Source: an uncultured Ruminococcus sp. (GTDB lineage Bacteria; Bacillota; Clostridia; Oscillospirales; Ruminococcaceae). Taken from it: DNA of 36,151 nucleotides. Shown here one piece after another: positions 7,917-16,456 of this stretch (its first letter is position 1; every line of letters starts with the position of its first letter). The notes below the pieces were generated by a model. That model saw nothing but the letters and a program-made list of their open reading frames with translations, ran no database searches and was not told the origin of the DNA. The translations under genes and the position numbers were made by a program. The stretch is from positions 1-36,151 of the forward strand of contig NZ_CACWPP010000041.1 of NCBI RefSeq assembly GCF_902762735.1. Reading direction: 5' to 3'.

Positions 7917-8528
7917 TTATTTAAGACCCTTCGTGTGCCGCTCAATGATGTCGTTGACACTGCGGTAGACGTAGGGCTTTAATTTTTCAAGACTTACAGG
8001 TTCGGAATAGAGTATCGCCGAATGGCAGGTGGAGCTGACCAGCTCGACTATCATAAACAGCATTATCTCGGGCTCTTCTATGTCACTGGGGGCATCGGCG
8101 AGGATAGCATCGTATATCTCACGGAAATCAACATCGTCACCGTGCGGGGCGGAAGATATGGCGTGCTTGAAAACGCCCCAGCTCAGGTTTTTTGCGATGA
8201 ACGCCACCATAGCGTGGTTGCCCTCCAGCTGGGTGAGGATATTGTCGATGACATATATCATCTTCTCGTTGAATGTCATCTCCCTTTTCTCTGCCATGAG
8301 CGCTTCCAGTGCGCTTTTGAACAGCTTTGAGGACTGGTGAGCCACAAGCCTGTTCTTCAGATCGTACTTGTCCTTGAAATACAGATAGAATGTGCCTTTT
8401 GCGACACCTGCTCTTTCGGCAATATCCGAAACGGAGGTCTTGCTGACACCTTTGGTGGTGAACAGCCTGTATGCAGTCGCAAGAAGAGAGTCTTCCTTTG
8501 CTTTTTTGTTTATATCCAGCTTACCCAT
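7917..8528 (-). CDS. TetR/AcrR-family transcriptional regulator
   Basis: This 203-residue repressor has an N-terminal helix-turn-helix (about residues 26-56) in the classic form GVSKTSVSDIAERAGVAKGT followed by FYLYFKDKYDLKNRL. The C-terminal helical ligand-binding domain is unrelated to any I can name, so the inducer is unknown. ATG 8528 is chosen over 8549 because GGAGGT lies 5 bases before it. It is divergent from the MMPL exporter gene. Four TGAC-N5-GTCA palindromes in the shared region are the probable binding sites, and a related TGTC-N5-GACA palindrome overlaps its own -35 box, so it probably controls the exporter operon and perhaps itself. Confidence 0.93.
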   Translation of the reverse strand: MGKLDINKKAKEDSLLATAYRLFTTKGVSKTSVSDIAERAGVAKGTFYLYFKDKYDLKNRLVAHQSSKLFKSALEALMAEKREMTFNEKMIYVIDNILTQLEGNHAMVAFIAKNLSWGVFKHAISSAPHGDDVDFREIYDAILADAPSDIEEPEIMLFMIVELVSSTCHSAILYSEPVSLEKLKPYVYRSVNDIIERHTKGLK

Positions 8529-8587
8529 TTTTACCTCCGCACAGCGCAAGTGATTTTACCGAAAGCTAACTTTCCGCTCTTTATTTT

Positions 8588-8616
8588 ATTATAGGATATT
8601 TAGATATTTTTGTCAA
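8588..8616 (-). promoter_or_regulatory. Promoter of the tetR gene
   Basis: On the minus strand there is TTGACA, 17 bases, then TATAAT: perfect consensus boxes. The palindrome TGTCAATAGGACA (8611-8623) overlaps the -35 box, a candidate autoregulation site. Confidence 0.8.
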
Positions 8617-8643
8617 TAGGACATTTTTCACAGTCAGCACAAA

Positions 8644-8760
8644 TGACTTATGGTCATTTTGTTTAAACTAACGAAATTCTGACTAAAAGTCATTTTAGCT
8701 ATTGACCAGTGGTCATTTTTGTGATATACTGCATATAGTTAAATAAGTGACCGAAGGTCA
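8644..8760. promoter_or_regulatory. Cluster of four TetR-type operators
   Basis: Four 13-bp palindromes of the form TGAC-N5-GTCA lie at 8644-8656, 8680-8692, 8703-8715 and 8748-8760. The first is extended to AAATGAC/GTCATTT. The third overlaps the -35 box of the rightward promoter and the fourth lies just downstream of the -10, at the expected transcript start, so occupancy would block the exporter promoter. Confidence 0.8.
8702..8730 (+). promoter_or_regulatory. Promoter of the MMPL/heptad-repeat operon
   Basis: TTGACC, 17 bases, then TATACT with a TGA extension. The -35 box is part of operator 3. Confidence 0.8.
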
Positions 8761-8784
8761 TAAAACAGAGAGGGGAATGATAGC

Positions 8785-10893
8785 ATGAAACGTTTCGGAC
8801 GGGGAGTGGTAAAGCTCCGGATCTTCATTTTCATCATGGCGCTGGTGCTGGCTGTGCCTGCGCTGATGGGCATGATAAAGACGAGGATAAACTACGACAT
8901 TCTTTCGTACCTGCCTGAGGACATCGACACGATGAAAGGTCAGCAGATAATGCTTGACGAGTTCGGCAAGGGCGGCTTTTCGTTCGTAGTGGTAGAGGGT
9001 ATGGACGACAAGCAGGTGAGCGAACTTAAATCAAAGTTCGAGAAAATTGACACTGTTTCAGAAGTGCTGTGGTATGACAGCATAGCCGATATATCCATAC
9101 CGAAGGAAGTGCTTCCGCAGGATATATACGATTTTTTCAACAACGATGACAACAGTGCTACGATGATGGCGGTGTTCTTCGACAAGGCGACATCTTCCGA
9201 TGAAGCGCTGGACGCTGTTGTGGAGATGCGCAGGATAGCGGGCAAGCAGTGCTACATCAACGGCATGACTGCCATAGTCGAGGACATAAAAGACCTGACC
9301 ATGAAAGAGACTACCGCATATGTTGTCATAGCGGTGATACTGACAAGCATAGTACTGGCAGTGACGATGGATTCACTGCTGATACCCGTATTCTTCATGC
9401 TGAGTGTCGGGCTGGCGATACTTTACAATCTGGGCACGAACATATTCTTAGGTGAGATAAGTTTCATAACGCAGGCGCTGACGGCGGTGTTACAGCTGGC
9501 AGTCACCATAGACTACTCGATATTCCTGTGGCACAGCTACAAGGAACAGAAAGAGAAGTTCGATGACCGCAACGAGGCTATGGCTGAGGCGATAGCGCAG
9601 ACCATCTCATCGGTGGTATCGAGTTCGGTAACTACCGTTGCGGGCTTCCTGGCGCTGTGCTTTATGAGCTACACGCTGGGACTTGATATGGGCATCGTTA
9701 TGGCGAAGGGCGTTGTCATCGGCGTTATCTGCTGTGTAACTGTTCTGCCGTCGATGATACTTGTGTTCGACAAGGTGCTGGAAAAGACCATACACAGAGA
9801 CTTCATACCCAGCATGGACAAGGCGGCGGGCTTTATAGTTAAGCATCACGGGGCGTTCATAGCGCTGTTCGTGGCACTGCTGATACCTGGCATCTACGGG
9901 CAGATGCACACTGATGTCTACTACAACCTGACAGACACACTGCCTGCCGACCTCAACAGCGTTATCGCAAATGCAAAGCTGGAAGAGGAGTTCAATATCT
10001 CCTCGACCCACATAGTTATGTGCCGCGCTGACATGCCCCGCAAGGACGTTGTGAAGATGATGGACGAGATGGACAAAGTGGACGGCGTTTCGATGACGAT
10101 GGCTTTCGATACGCTGATAGGTTCTTCGATACCAGAAGAGGTCATACCCGAATCGGTCAGCGACATACTGAAAGAGGGCGACTGGCAGATGATGCTGGTA
10201 GGTTCTGACTACAAGGTGGCATCTCCCGAAGTTAACTCGCAGGTAGATAAGCTGATAGAAATACTCAAAAACTATGACGAGGGCGGCATGGTCATCGGTG
10301 AAGCGGCGGCTACAAAAGACCTGATACGCATAACCGACCGTGACTTTGCGGTGGTCAACACCGTTTCGATAGCGGCGATATTCGTTATCATACTGATAGC
10401 ACTGAGGTCATTCTCACTGCCTATAATACTGGTGGCAGTCATAGAATTTGCGATAACCGTCAACATGGCAGTGCCGTGTTACACACATACTACCATACCT
10501 TTCATCGCATCGGTGGTAATAGGCACGATACAGCTGGGCGCGACTGTCGATTACGCGATACTGATGACCACACGCTACAAGCAGGAGAGGATAGACGGCA
10601 AGGACAAGACGGAGGCTGTCACGATAGCGCTTGCGACTTCGATGAAGTCCATCATGGTAAGTGCGCTGGGCTTCTTTGCATCGACTTTCGGTGTGGGCGT
10701 TTATTCAAGCGTTGACATGATCTCACAGCTTTGCACACTTATGTCAAGAGGTGCGCTGATCTCGATGGTAACTGTCATATGCGCTCTGCCTTCGATGCTG
10801 TTACTGTTCGACAAGGTGATAATCAACAGCACGATAGGCATGCGCGATACCGCAAGGCGCGAAAAGGGTTTCAACGTACCGTCATTCAGCTGA
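8785..10893 (+). CDS. MMPL/RND-family membrane transporter
   Basis: This 702-residue polytopic protein is built as two similar halves, the usual MMPL/Patched plan. Each half has one N-terminal membrane segment (about residues 11-30 and 355-372), then an extracellular domain of roughly 140 residues, then a bundle of about five membrane helices. TM4-type motifs with buried Asp are visible in each bundle (AVTIDYSIFLWHSY and GATVDYAILMTTRYKQ), the residues expected to carry protons. Substrates of this family include lipids and hydrophobic compounds; this one's is unknown. It starts after a GAGAGGGG site and lies 47 bases before the heptad-repeat gene, so the two are surely co-transcribed and presumably act together at the envelope under TetR control. 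Confidence 0.93.
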   Translation: MKRFGRGVVKLRIFIFIMALVLAVPALMGMIKTRINYDILSYLPEDIDTMKGQQIMLDEFGKGGFSFVVVEGMDDKQVSELKSKFEKIDTVSEVLWYDSIADISIPKEVLPQDIYDFFNNDDNSATMMAVFFDKATSSDEALDAVVEMRRIAGKQCYINGMTAIVEDIKDLTMKETTAYVVIAVILTSIVLAVTMDSLLIPVFFMLSVGLAILYNLGTNIFLGEISFITQALTAVLQLAVTIDYSIFLWHSYKEQKEKFDDRNEAMAEAIAQTISSVVSSSVTTVAGFLALCFMSYTLGLDMGIVMAKGVVIGVICCVTVLPSMILVFDKVLEKTIHRDFIPSMDKAAGFIVKHHGAFIALFVALLIPGIYGQMHTDVYYNLTDTLPADLNSVIANAKLEEEFNISSTHIVMCRADMPRKDVVKMMDEMDKVDGVSMTMAFDTLIGSSIPEEVIPESVSDILKEGDWQMMLVGSDYKVASPEVNSQVDKLIEILKNYDEGGMVIGEAAATKDLIRITDRDFAVVNTVSIAAIFVIILIALRSFSLPIILVAVIEFAITVNMAVPCYTHTTIPFIASVVIGTIQLGATVDYAILMTTRYKQERIDGKDKTEAVTIALATSMKSIMVSALGFFASTFGVGVYSSVDMISQLCTLMSRGALISMVTVICALPSMLLLFDKVIINSTIGMRDTARREKGFNVPSFS

Positions 10894-10940
10894 GATGCAG
10901 TAAATGACATATAAATTCAGATAAAAAGGGGATAATCAAC

Positions 10941-13900
10941 ATGAAAAAGTATTCTAAGTTTTTGGCAGGTGTTCTGGCAGTGCTTCTTTCGGCAGGTTCG
11001 ACAGGGCTGTATGCTGTGGCAAACAAGGACGAGAACAAGGCAGATACTAAGGCTGACAGCAGTTCTTCAAAGGCTGATGACAGTTCGGAAAAGGACGGCT
11101 ACAAGTCGCCCGAGATACACAAGCGCGAAAAGAAGAGCGGGAACAGTTCCGATAACGAAAAGGGCGATGTGACACGCAAGGAAGAGACTGTATACGTGCT
11201 GACAGATGCAAACGGCAAGCCCACCAAAACCATCGTCAGCGACCATCTGGTAAATCCGACGGGTGCGCAGTCACTGCTTGATGCTTCGATACTGAATGAG
11301 ATAGAGAACGTCAAGACAGATGACGGCTTCACAGGGTCGTCTGACAGCATGACATGGGACGCAAAGGGCGGCGACATCTACTATAAGGGCTATACAGATG
11401 CGGCACTGCCTGTTGAGATAAAGGTCAGCTACAAGCTGGACGGCAAGACAGTCACCCCCGAAGAACTGGCGGGCAAAAGCGGCAGGGTTACGGTGAGATA
11501 CGACTATGTGAACAACTCAAAGACCACTGTGCAGATAAACGGAAAAAACGAAGAGATATACACTCCCTTTATGATGGCGACAGGCGCGCTGCTGGACGGC
11601 GAGAAGTTCAAGAACGTGCAGGTGACAAACGGCAAGGTCATCTCTGACGGTGACAGGCAGGCTGTCATCGGCTATGCACTGCCCGGTCTGAAAGAAAGTC
11701 TCGGACTGGCTGACAAAAATGACATAGACATACCCGAATATTTCGAGTTCACGGCTGATGTGACAGACTTCGAGTTAAAGACGGTGTTCACCGCAGGCAC
11801 GAACAGCCTGTTTAGAGATGTTGACTTTGACGGCACTGACAGTCTTGACGAGCTTGAAAGCAAGCTGACAGACCTCGCTGATGCGGTAGATAAGCTGTCA
11901 GGCGGCACAACAGAACTTTACAGCGGCACAAAAGACCTCAACAAGGGCGCGAAAGACCTGAAAGACGGTGCTGACAAGCTGGCTGACGGCGGCAAACAGC
12001 TCGATGACGGCGCAAAGGAGCTGACAAGCGGCGCAAAGACCCTTGCAGACGGCACAAAGACCCTCGATGAGGGCGCAGGCACTCTGGTGGATGGCATAAA
12101 GTCCGCTAAGGACGGCGGCGACAAGCTGGTGGGCGGCTTCGTTCAGGTGAACAGCGGCGCGGCACAGCTGAAGGACGGTTCGGCACAGCTGGCAGGCGGT
12201 CTGGGTACTGCTGAGGACGGTGCTGAGGCGCTGGACGACGGTGCGGCGGCACTGGCTAAGGGCGCATCGGATCTTGATGCGGGCATCGGTCAGCTGACAG
12301 GCGGCGCAGGGCAGTTACAGGAGGGCACAAAGACCCTCGATGACGGCGCACAGGCTTTGCTGGACGGCATAAAAGCGGCTAAGAACGGCTCGGCAAAACT
12401 GAGCGGCGGCTTCATACAGGTAAACGAGGGCGCGGCGGCACTCAAAGAGGGAAGTGCGGCACTGGCTGTGGGTCTTGCGTCGGCTGATGACGGCGCGGGC
12501 AAGCTGGCGGCAGGCACAAAAGCGCTCAAAGAGGGCGCAGACACAGCTTCGGCAGGTGCTGATGAACTCAAAGCGGGCAGTGAAAAGCTGAAAGGCGGCA
12601 GTGAGAGCCTCAAAGACGGCGCGGCGGCACTTGATGACGGTCTTAAAAATGCGAAGGACGGTTCGGCTAAGCTGTCAGACGGCACGGGCAAACTGAAAGA
12701 GGGCGCAGACAGCCTGAAAGCAGGCACATCACAGCTCTCAACAGGCATTGACAGCGCTGACAAGGGCGCGGCTGACCTGAACAGCGGCGCTAAGAAAGTG
12801 GCGGCAGGCACAAAAGATCTGGCTGACGGTGCGGCTGCACTTTCAGGCGGCGCGGCAAGTGTGGCGAACGGGTCATATCAGCTATCGCAGGGCGCAGGTG
12901 CGCTGTCTGCATCGGCGGGGAAGCTGTCAGCGGGCATTACGGCATCTAAAGAAGGCTCTGCTAAGGTGCTTGCGGGTGCGCAGGCAGTCTCGGGCGGCAT
13001 AGACAGTCTGGCGGCGGGCGCGGCTGAGATACCGACCAAGCTGAACGGTATTACGGACAGCATAAACACTGCGGCTTACGGTCTGTATCAGACCATAGAA
13101 TACAACAGGCAGGTGCTGACGGGCTTACAGCAGGTCTATGCAGTAAACCCAAGCGATGAGATAGCGACAATGATAGGCACTTTGCAGAACACCATAGCTT
13201 CGCAGGAGCAGATAGCGGCAGAGTTGGCTGACGGCGCATCGCAGGTATCGGCTGATACTGCGGCGCTGACTGACGGCATAGCAGGCTTGCAGAGCGGTGC
13301 GGCGGCACTGGTGACGGGTGCGCAGTCGCTCGATGACGGACTGGCGGCACTTGATGAGGGCGGCAAGGCGCTTTCGGCAGGCGCAGGAAATCTGGCGGGC
13401 AGTGCGCAGACACTTTCGGCAGGCGCTTCACAGGTATCGAACGGAGCGGCAGGACTTAAAGCGGGAAGCAGTGAACTGCTGACGGGAGCTAATGCGCTCA
13501 GTGCAGGCACAGGCAGTCTGGCGAAGGGTCTTACCACTGCAAATGCAGGCGCTAAGAATGTTGATGACGGCGCAGGCGCTTTGCAGGCAGGCATCACGGA
13601 AGCTGATGCGGGCGCTAAGGCACTCGATGAGGGTCTTGGTCAGCTGACAGCAGGCTCGGCACAGCTGAGGGTCGGTGCTGATACGCTGTTCAACGGCGTG
13701 GTATCCCTTGATACGGGCGCGGGCAGTCTGGCGGACGGTCTGCATGCGCTGGCGGCAGGTGCAAATGATGCCGACAAGGGCGCAAATGACCTTGCACTCG
13801 GCATAGCGGCGGCACACAAGGGCGCGGCTGACCTCGATGCGGGTGTCGGCAGTTTACAGGGCGGACTGACTCAGCTTTCGGGCGGCAGTGTGACACTCGA

Positions 13901-14594
13901 TGAGGGTCTGGCAAAGCTGGCAAGCGGCGGCGAGAGCCTTAAAGCAGGCACAGGCACGCTGGCGGCAAGCATAGTCGATATGGTCAGCGGTGCGGGTCAG
14001 CTGGCAGACGGCGGCAGACAGGTGGCTGACGGCGCAGGCAGACTTTCTGCGGGCGCACACGACCTCTCGGACGGCATAGCGGCGGCACACAAGGGCGCAG
14101 GCGACCTTGACGGCGGTATCGGCGCTTTGCAGGACGGTCTGGGTCAGCTTTCGGCTGGCGCTGGCAGTCTTGATGACGGTCTGGGCATGCTGTGGCAGGG
14201 CGGTCAAAACCTTAAAGACGGCACATACTCGGTATCGACTGGCAGTGAACAGCTGTATGAGGGCGCATCAAAACTTTCGGACGGCAGCGGTACGCTTTAC
14301 GCAGGCATAAAGACCCTCGATGACGGCACAGGAACTCTCAAGGACGGTACACAGAAGCTGGAGGACGGCGCTAAGGAACTGAGCGAGGGCATGAAGAAGT
14401 TCCGCAGAGAGGGCATAGACAAGATCATAAACGCCTATAATGACGATATAACACCTCTTCTTGACAGGCTGGACGCACTCAAAGAAGCAAGCAGGGCTTA
14501 CGATAACTTCTCGGGCAAGGCTGACGGCGTTGAGGGCGAGGTCAAGTTCATCTATGAAGCAGCACCTATCTCCGCTGACAAGAAGAGCGAATGA
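10941..14594 (+). CDS. Secreted giant heptad-repeat protein, MMPL partner
   Basis: This 1217-residue protein has a signal peptide (residues 1-26, MKKYSKF plus a hydrophobic core), a Lys/Asp/Ser-rich linker, and an N-terminal beta-rich domain (about 75-300) with GGDIYYKGYTD. A very long array of Leu-x-x-Gly heptads follows (pattern xxxLxxG, often LxDGAxx). The array is split by a helix without heptads (about 694-760), leaving arms of about 375 and 390 residues. A short helical C-terminal tail follows. There is no C-terminal membrane helix, unlike YhgE/Pip and EsaA proteins that share such heptads, so it should be exported or held by the transporter. The repeats resemble the YhgE/Pip xxxLxxG class; the function is unknown. 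Internal near-identical blocks (for example GIAAAHKGA twice) point to recent repeat expansion. It starts after an AAGGGG site. Confidence 0.85.
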   Translation: MKKYSKFLAGVLAVLLSAGSTGLYAVANKDENKADTKADSSSSKADDSSEKDGYKSPEIHKREKKSGNSSDNEKGDVTRKEETVYVLTDANGKPTKTIVSDHLVNPTGAQSLLDASILNEIENVKTDDGFTGSSDSMTWDAKGGDIYYKGYTDAALPVEIKVSYKLDGKTVTPEELAGKSGRVTVRYDYVNNSKTTVQINGKNEEIYTPFMMATGALLDGEKFKNVQVTNGKVISDGDRQAVIGYALPGLKESLGLADKNDIDIPEYFEFTADVTDFELKTVFTAGTNSLFRDVDFDGTDSLDELESKLTDLADAVDKLSGGTTELYSGTKDLNKGAKDLKDGADKLADGGKQLDDGAKELTSGAKTLADGTKTLDEGAGTLVDGIKSAKDGGDKLVGGFVQVNSGAAQLKDGSAQLAGGLGTAEDGAEALDDGAAALAKGASDLDAGIGQLTGGAGQLQEGTKTLDDGAQALLDGIKAAKNGSAKLSGGFIQVNEGAAALKEGSAALAVGLASADDGAGKLAAGTKALKEGADTASAGADELKAGSEKLKGGSESLKDGAAALDDGLKNAKDGSAKLSDGTGKLKEGADSLKAGTSQLSTGIDSADKGAADLNSGAKKVAAGTKDLADGAAALSGGAASVANGSYQLSQGAGALSASAGKLSAGITASKEGSAKVLAGAQAVSGGIDSLAAGAAEIPTKLNGITDSINTAAYGLYQTIEYNRQVLTGLQQVYAVNPSDEIATMIGTLQNTIASQEQIAAELADGASQVSADTAALTDGIAGLQSGAAALVTGAQSLDDGLAALDEGGKALSAGAGNLAGSAQTLSAGASQVSNGAAGLKAGSSELLTGANALSAGTGSLAKGLTTANAGAKNVDDGAGALQAGITEADAGAKALDEGLGQLTAGSAQLRVGADTLFNGVVSLDTGAGSLADGLHALAAGANDADKGANDLALGIAAAHKGAADLDAGVGSLQGGLTQLSGGSVTLDEGLAKLASGGESLKAGTGTLAASIVDMVSGAGQLADGGRQVADGAGRLSAGAHDLSDGIAAAHKGAGDLDGGIGALQDGLGQLSAGAGSLDDGLGMLWQGGQNLKDGTYSVSTGSEQLYEGASKLSDGSGTLYAGIKTLDDGTGTLKDGTQKLEDGAKELSEGMKKFRREGIDKIINAYNDDITPLLDRLDALKEASRAYDNFSGKADGVEGEVKFIYEAAPISADKKSE

Positions 14595-14631
14595 TGGCTG
14601 ACATTTTCTGTAATTATTTCTCCTAAAATTT

Positions 14632-14673
14632 CTCCGCGCGGGCTTTTCGGGTCTGCGCGGAGATCTTTTTTTT
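14632..14673 (+). terminator. Terminator of the MMPL operon
   Basis: TCTCCGCGC pairs with GCGCGGAGA, followed by an eight-T run, 38 bases after the stop of the heptad-repeat gene. Confidence 0.9.
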
Positions 14674-14786
14674 GTCTGTATGGTGCGTAAGAACGGCTGT
14701 ATCTCGGGGCAGGAGCTGTGCAGTTGCCAAATTGCATATATTTAATTAATAAAAATAAGTCACATTTACGAAAATAATTTTTTCTA

Positions 14787-14815
14787 TTGACATGGTTTTG
14801 GATATAGTGTATAAT
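14787..14815 (+). promoter_or_regulatory. Promoter of the AAA ATPase gene
   Basis: TTGACA, 17 bases, TATAAT: perfect consensus boxes, implying strong expression. Transcription would begin near 14822, which rules out the in-frame TTG at 14821 as the start codon. Confidence 0.85.
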
Positions 14816-14874
14816 ATTAGTTGAAAAAAATTGGGATAGATCTTGTCTATTCTGTGTTGAAGGAGTTTTTGCTT

Positions 14875-16398
14875 ATGACCATAAAAGACGCTAAGCAGCA
14901 GATCCTTGACTCGATAAGGGCTTACCTGATAAAGGACGAGTTCGGCGAGTATAAGATCAGCATTGAGCATCAGAGACCTTGTTTCCTGCTGGGACCTCCC
15001 GGTATCGGCAAGACTGCTATCATGGATCAGATCGCGCAGGAGACAGGCGTTAACCTGATCTCTTACTCGATGGCTCACCAGACCAGAGAGTCTGCGATGG
15101 GTCTGCCTGTTATCGTCGAGAGAAACTTTGTCGGCGCTGACGTTAAGGTTTCGGAATATACCATGTCGGAGATCATCGCGAACATCTACTACACGATGGA
15201 GCAGACCCACATTCGTGAGGGCATACTGTTCCTCGATGAGATCAACTGCGTATCTGAATCGCTGGCACCTATCATGCTTCAGTTCTTGCAGTACAAGATC
15301 TTCGGTCTGCACCAGATACCTCCCGGATGGGTAATCGTTACCGCAGGTAACCCGCCTCAGTTCAACAAGTCTGTTAACGAGTTCGATATAGTTACATGGG
15401 ACAGATTTAAGAAGGTAGAGTGCGAGGCTGACTTCCTGTGCTGGAAGGAATATGGCTACTACGGCGGTGTTCACCCCGCTATCATAGCTTATCTGGAACT
15501 GCATCCGGGTCACTATTATGAGATAGATGCTACTGACAGACACAACTACAAGATCATCACCGCGCGTGCGTGGGAGGATCTTTCCGAGATGATACAGCTG
15601 TATGAGATCGACGGCATGGCTGTTACACTCGAACTGATCGGTCAGTATTTGCAGGATCACGATATTGCGCCTATGTTCTATGAGTTCTACTGCAAGTTCA
15701 ACGAACTGCGCGAGATCTACGATCCTGACAGCATACTTGACGGCAACATCACTCAGGAAGCTGTTGACAGGGCAGGCAACGCTGATACAGAAGAGGCTAT
15801 CGCACTGCTGAACCTGCTGATGGACGGTGTTACCTACACCATGAGAACGACTATCCAGATGGAGAAGATGATACGTCAGATACACCCCAAGCTGGAGGAT
15901 ATACTCATCAAGATAAACGAGGGTCTTTCCTGCCGTCAGATAATCGCAGAGCATATCATGACTACAAGGAAAAATCTGGATATGGCTGTAAAGGCGCGTA
16001 TCATCTCGCCTTCCAACAAGAAGATACAGCACTGGATAATCCACAACCTCGAAGCATACATGGATAAGTGTACCAACGAGGGTCGTGACAACAAGCAGAG
16101 ATGTACCATCATTATCCAGAACGCTTTCACCAACCTGCTGAACGGCGCGAAGAACGTCACCAGCCAGTCGATGACAGGTCTGAAGAACATGTTCATATTC
16201 ATGGAGGCGGCATACGGCGCTGACAGCCCTGTTATGAGAAAGCTGCTGGAAGAGCTGACCATCAACTGCCACACTATGGACTTCATCAAGAAGTACGGTT
16301 CTGACGAGTTTTACAGACTTATCGGCAAGCCAGCTGTTGAGCCTACATATAACGACATGTATGAGCTTAATCTGGAGGACTGCCTGAAGTTTGAGTAA
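14875..16398 (+). CDS. MoxR-type AAA ATPase
   Basis: This 507-residue cytoplasmic ATPase has Walker A GPPGIGKT (40-47), Walker B GILFLDEIN (Asp121, Glu122) and sensor 1 VIVTAGNPPQ (Asn159). Together with MxxQET- and GLP-type loops, these place it in the MoxR group of AAA+ proteins. An arginine-finger candidate lies in the TWDRFKKVE segment. The C-terminal half is a long helical region without a recognised domain. MoxR proteins usually act with a von Willebrand A-domain partner from an adjacent gene; here the gene stands alone between its own promoter and terminator. ATG 14875 has a GAAGGAG site. Codon choice favours ATC, AAG and CTG more than the surrounding genes, consistent with high expression. 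Confidence 0.9.
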   Translation: MTIKDAKQQILDSIRAYLIKDEFGEYKISIEHQRPCFLLGPPGIGKTAIMDQIAQETGVNLISYSMAHQTRESAMGLPVIVERNFVGADVKVSEYTMSEIIANIYYTMEQTHIREGILFLDEINCVSESLAPIMLQFLQYKIFGLHQIPPGWVIVTAGNPPQFNKSVNEFDIVTWDRFKKVECEADFLCWKEYGYYGGVHPAIIAYLELHPGHYYEIDATDRHNYKIITARAWEDLSEMIQLYEIDGMAVTLELIGQYLQDHDIAPMFYEFYCKFNELREIYDPDSILDGNITQEAVDRAGNADTEEAIALLNLLMDGVTYTMRTTIQMEKMIRQIHPKLEDILIKINEGLSCRQIIAEHIMTTRKNLDMAVKARIISPSNKKIQHWIIHNLEAYMDKCTNEGRDNKQRCTIIIQNAFTNLLNGAKNVTSQSMTGLKNMFIFMEAAYGADSPVMRKLLEELTINCHTMDFIKKYGSDEFYRLIGKPAVEPTYNDMYELNLEDCLKFE

Positions 16399-16420
16399 GG
16401 CTTTTAAAAAGCAAAATATT

Positions 16421-16456
16421 GCCCCGAAGCGTGTATGTCGCTTCGGGGCAGTTTTT
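16421..16456. terminator. Terminator between AAA ATPase and hydrolase genes
   Basis: GCCCCGAAGC pairs with GCTTCGGGGC around a 9-base loop, followed by a T-run. It sits between two converging genes and mainly serves the rightward ATPase transcript. Confidence 0.88.

Noticed and set aside
12290-12811. Minus-strand frames rich in Ala, Pro and Ser opposite the heptad-repeat gene
   Set aside because: They are reverse translations of the Gly/Leu repeats and have no start signals.
14746-16272. Long minus-strand frame opposite the AAA ATPase gene
   Set aside because: Antisense shadow; the plus-strand frame has complete Walker motifs, promoter and terminator.
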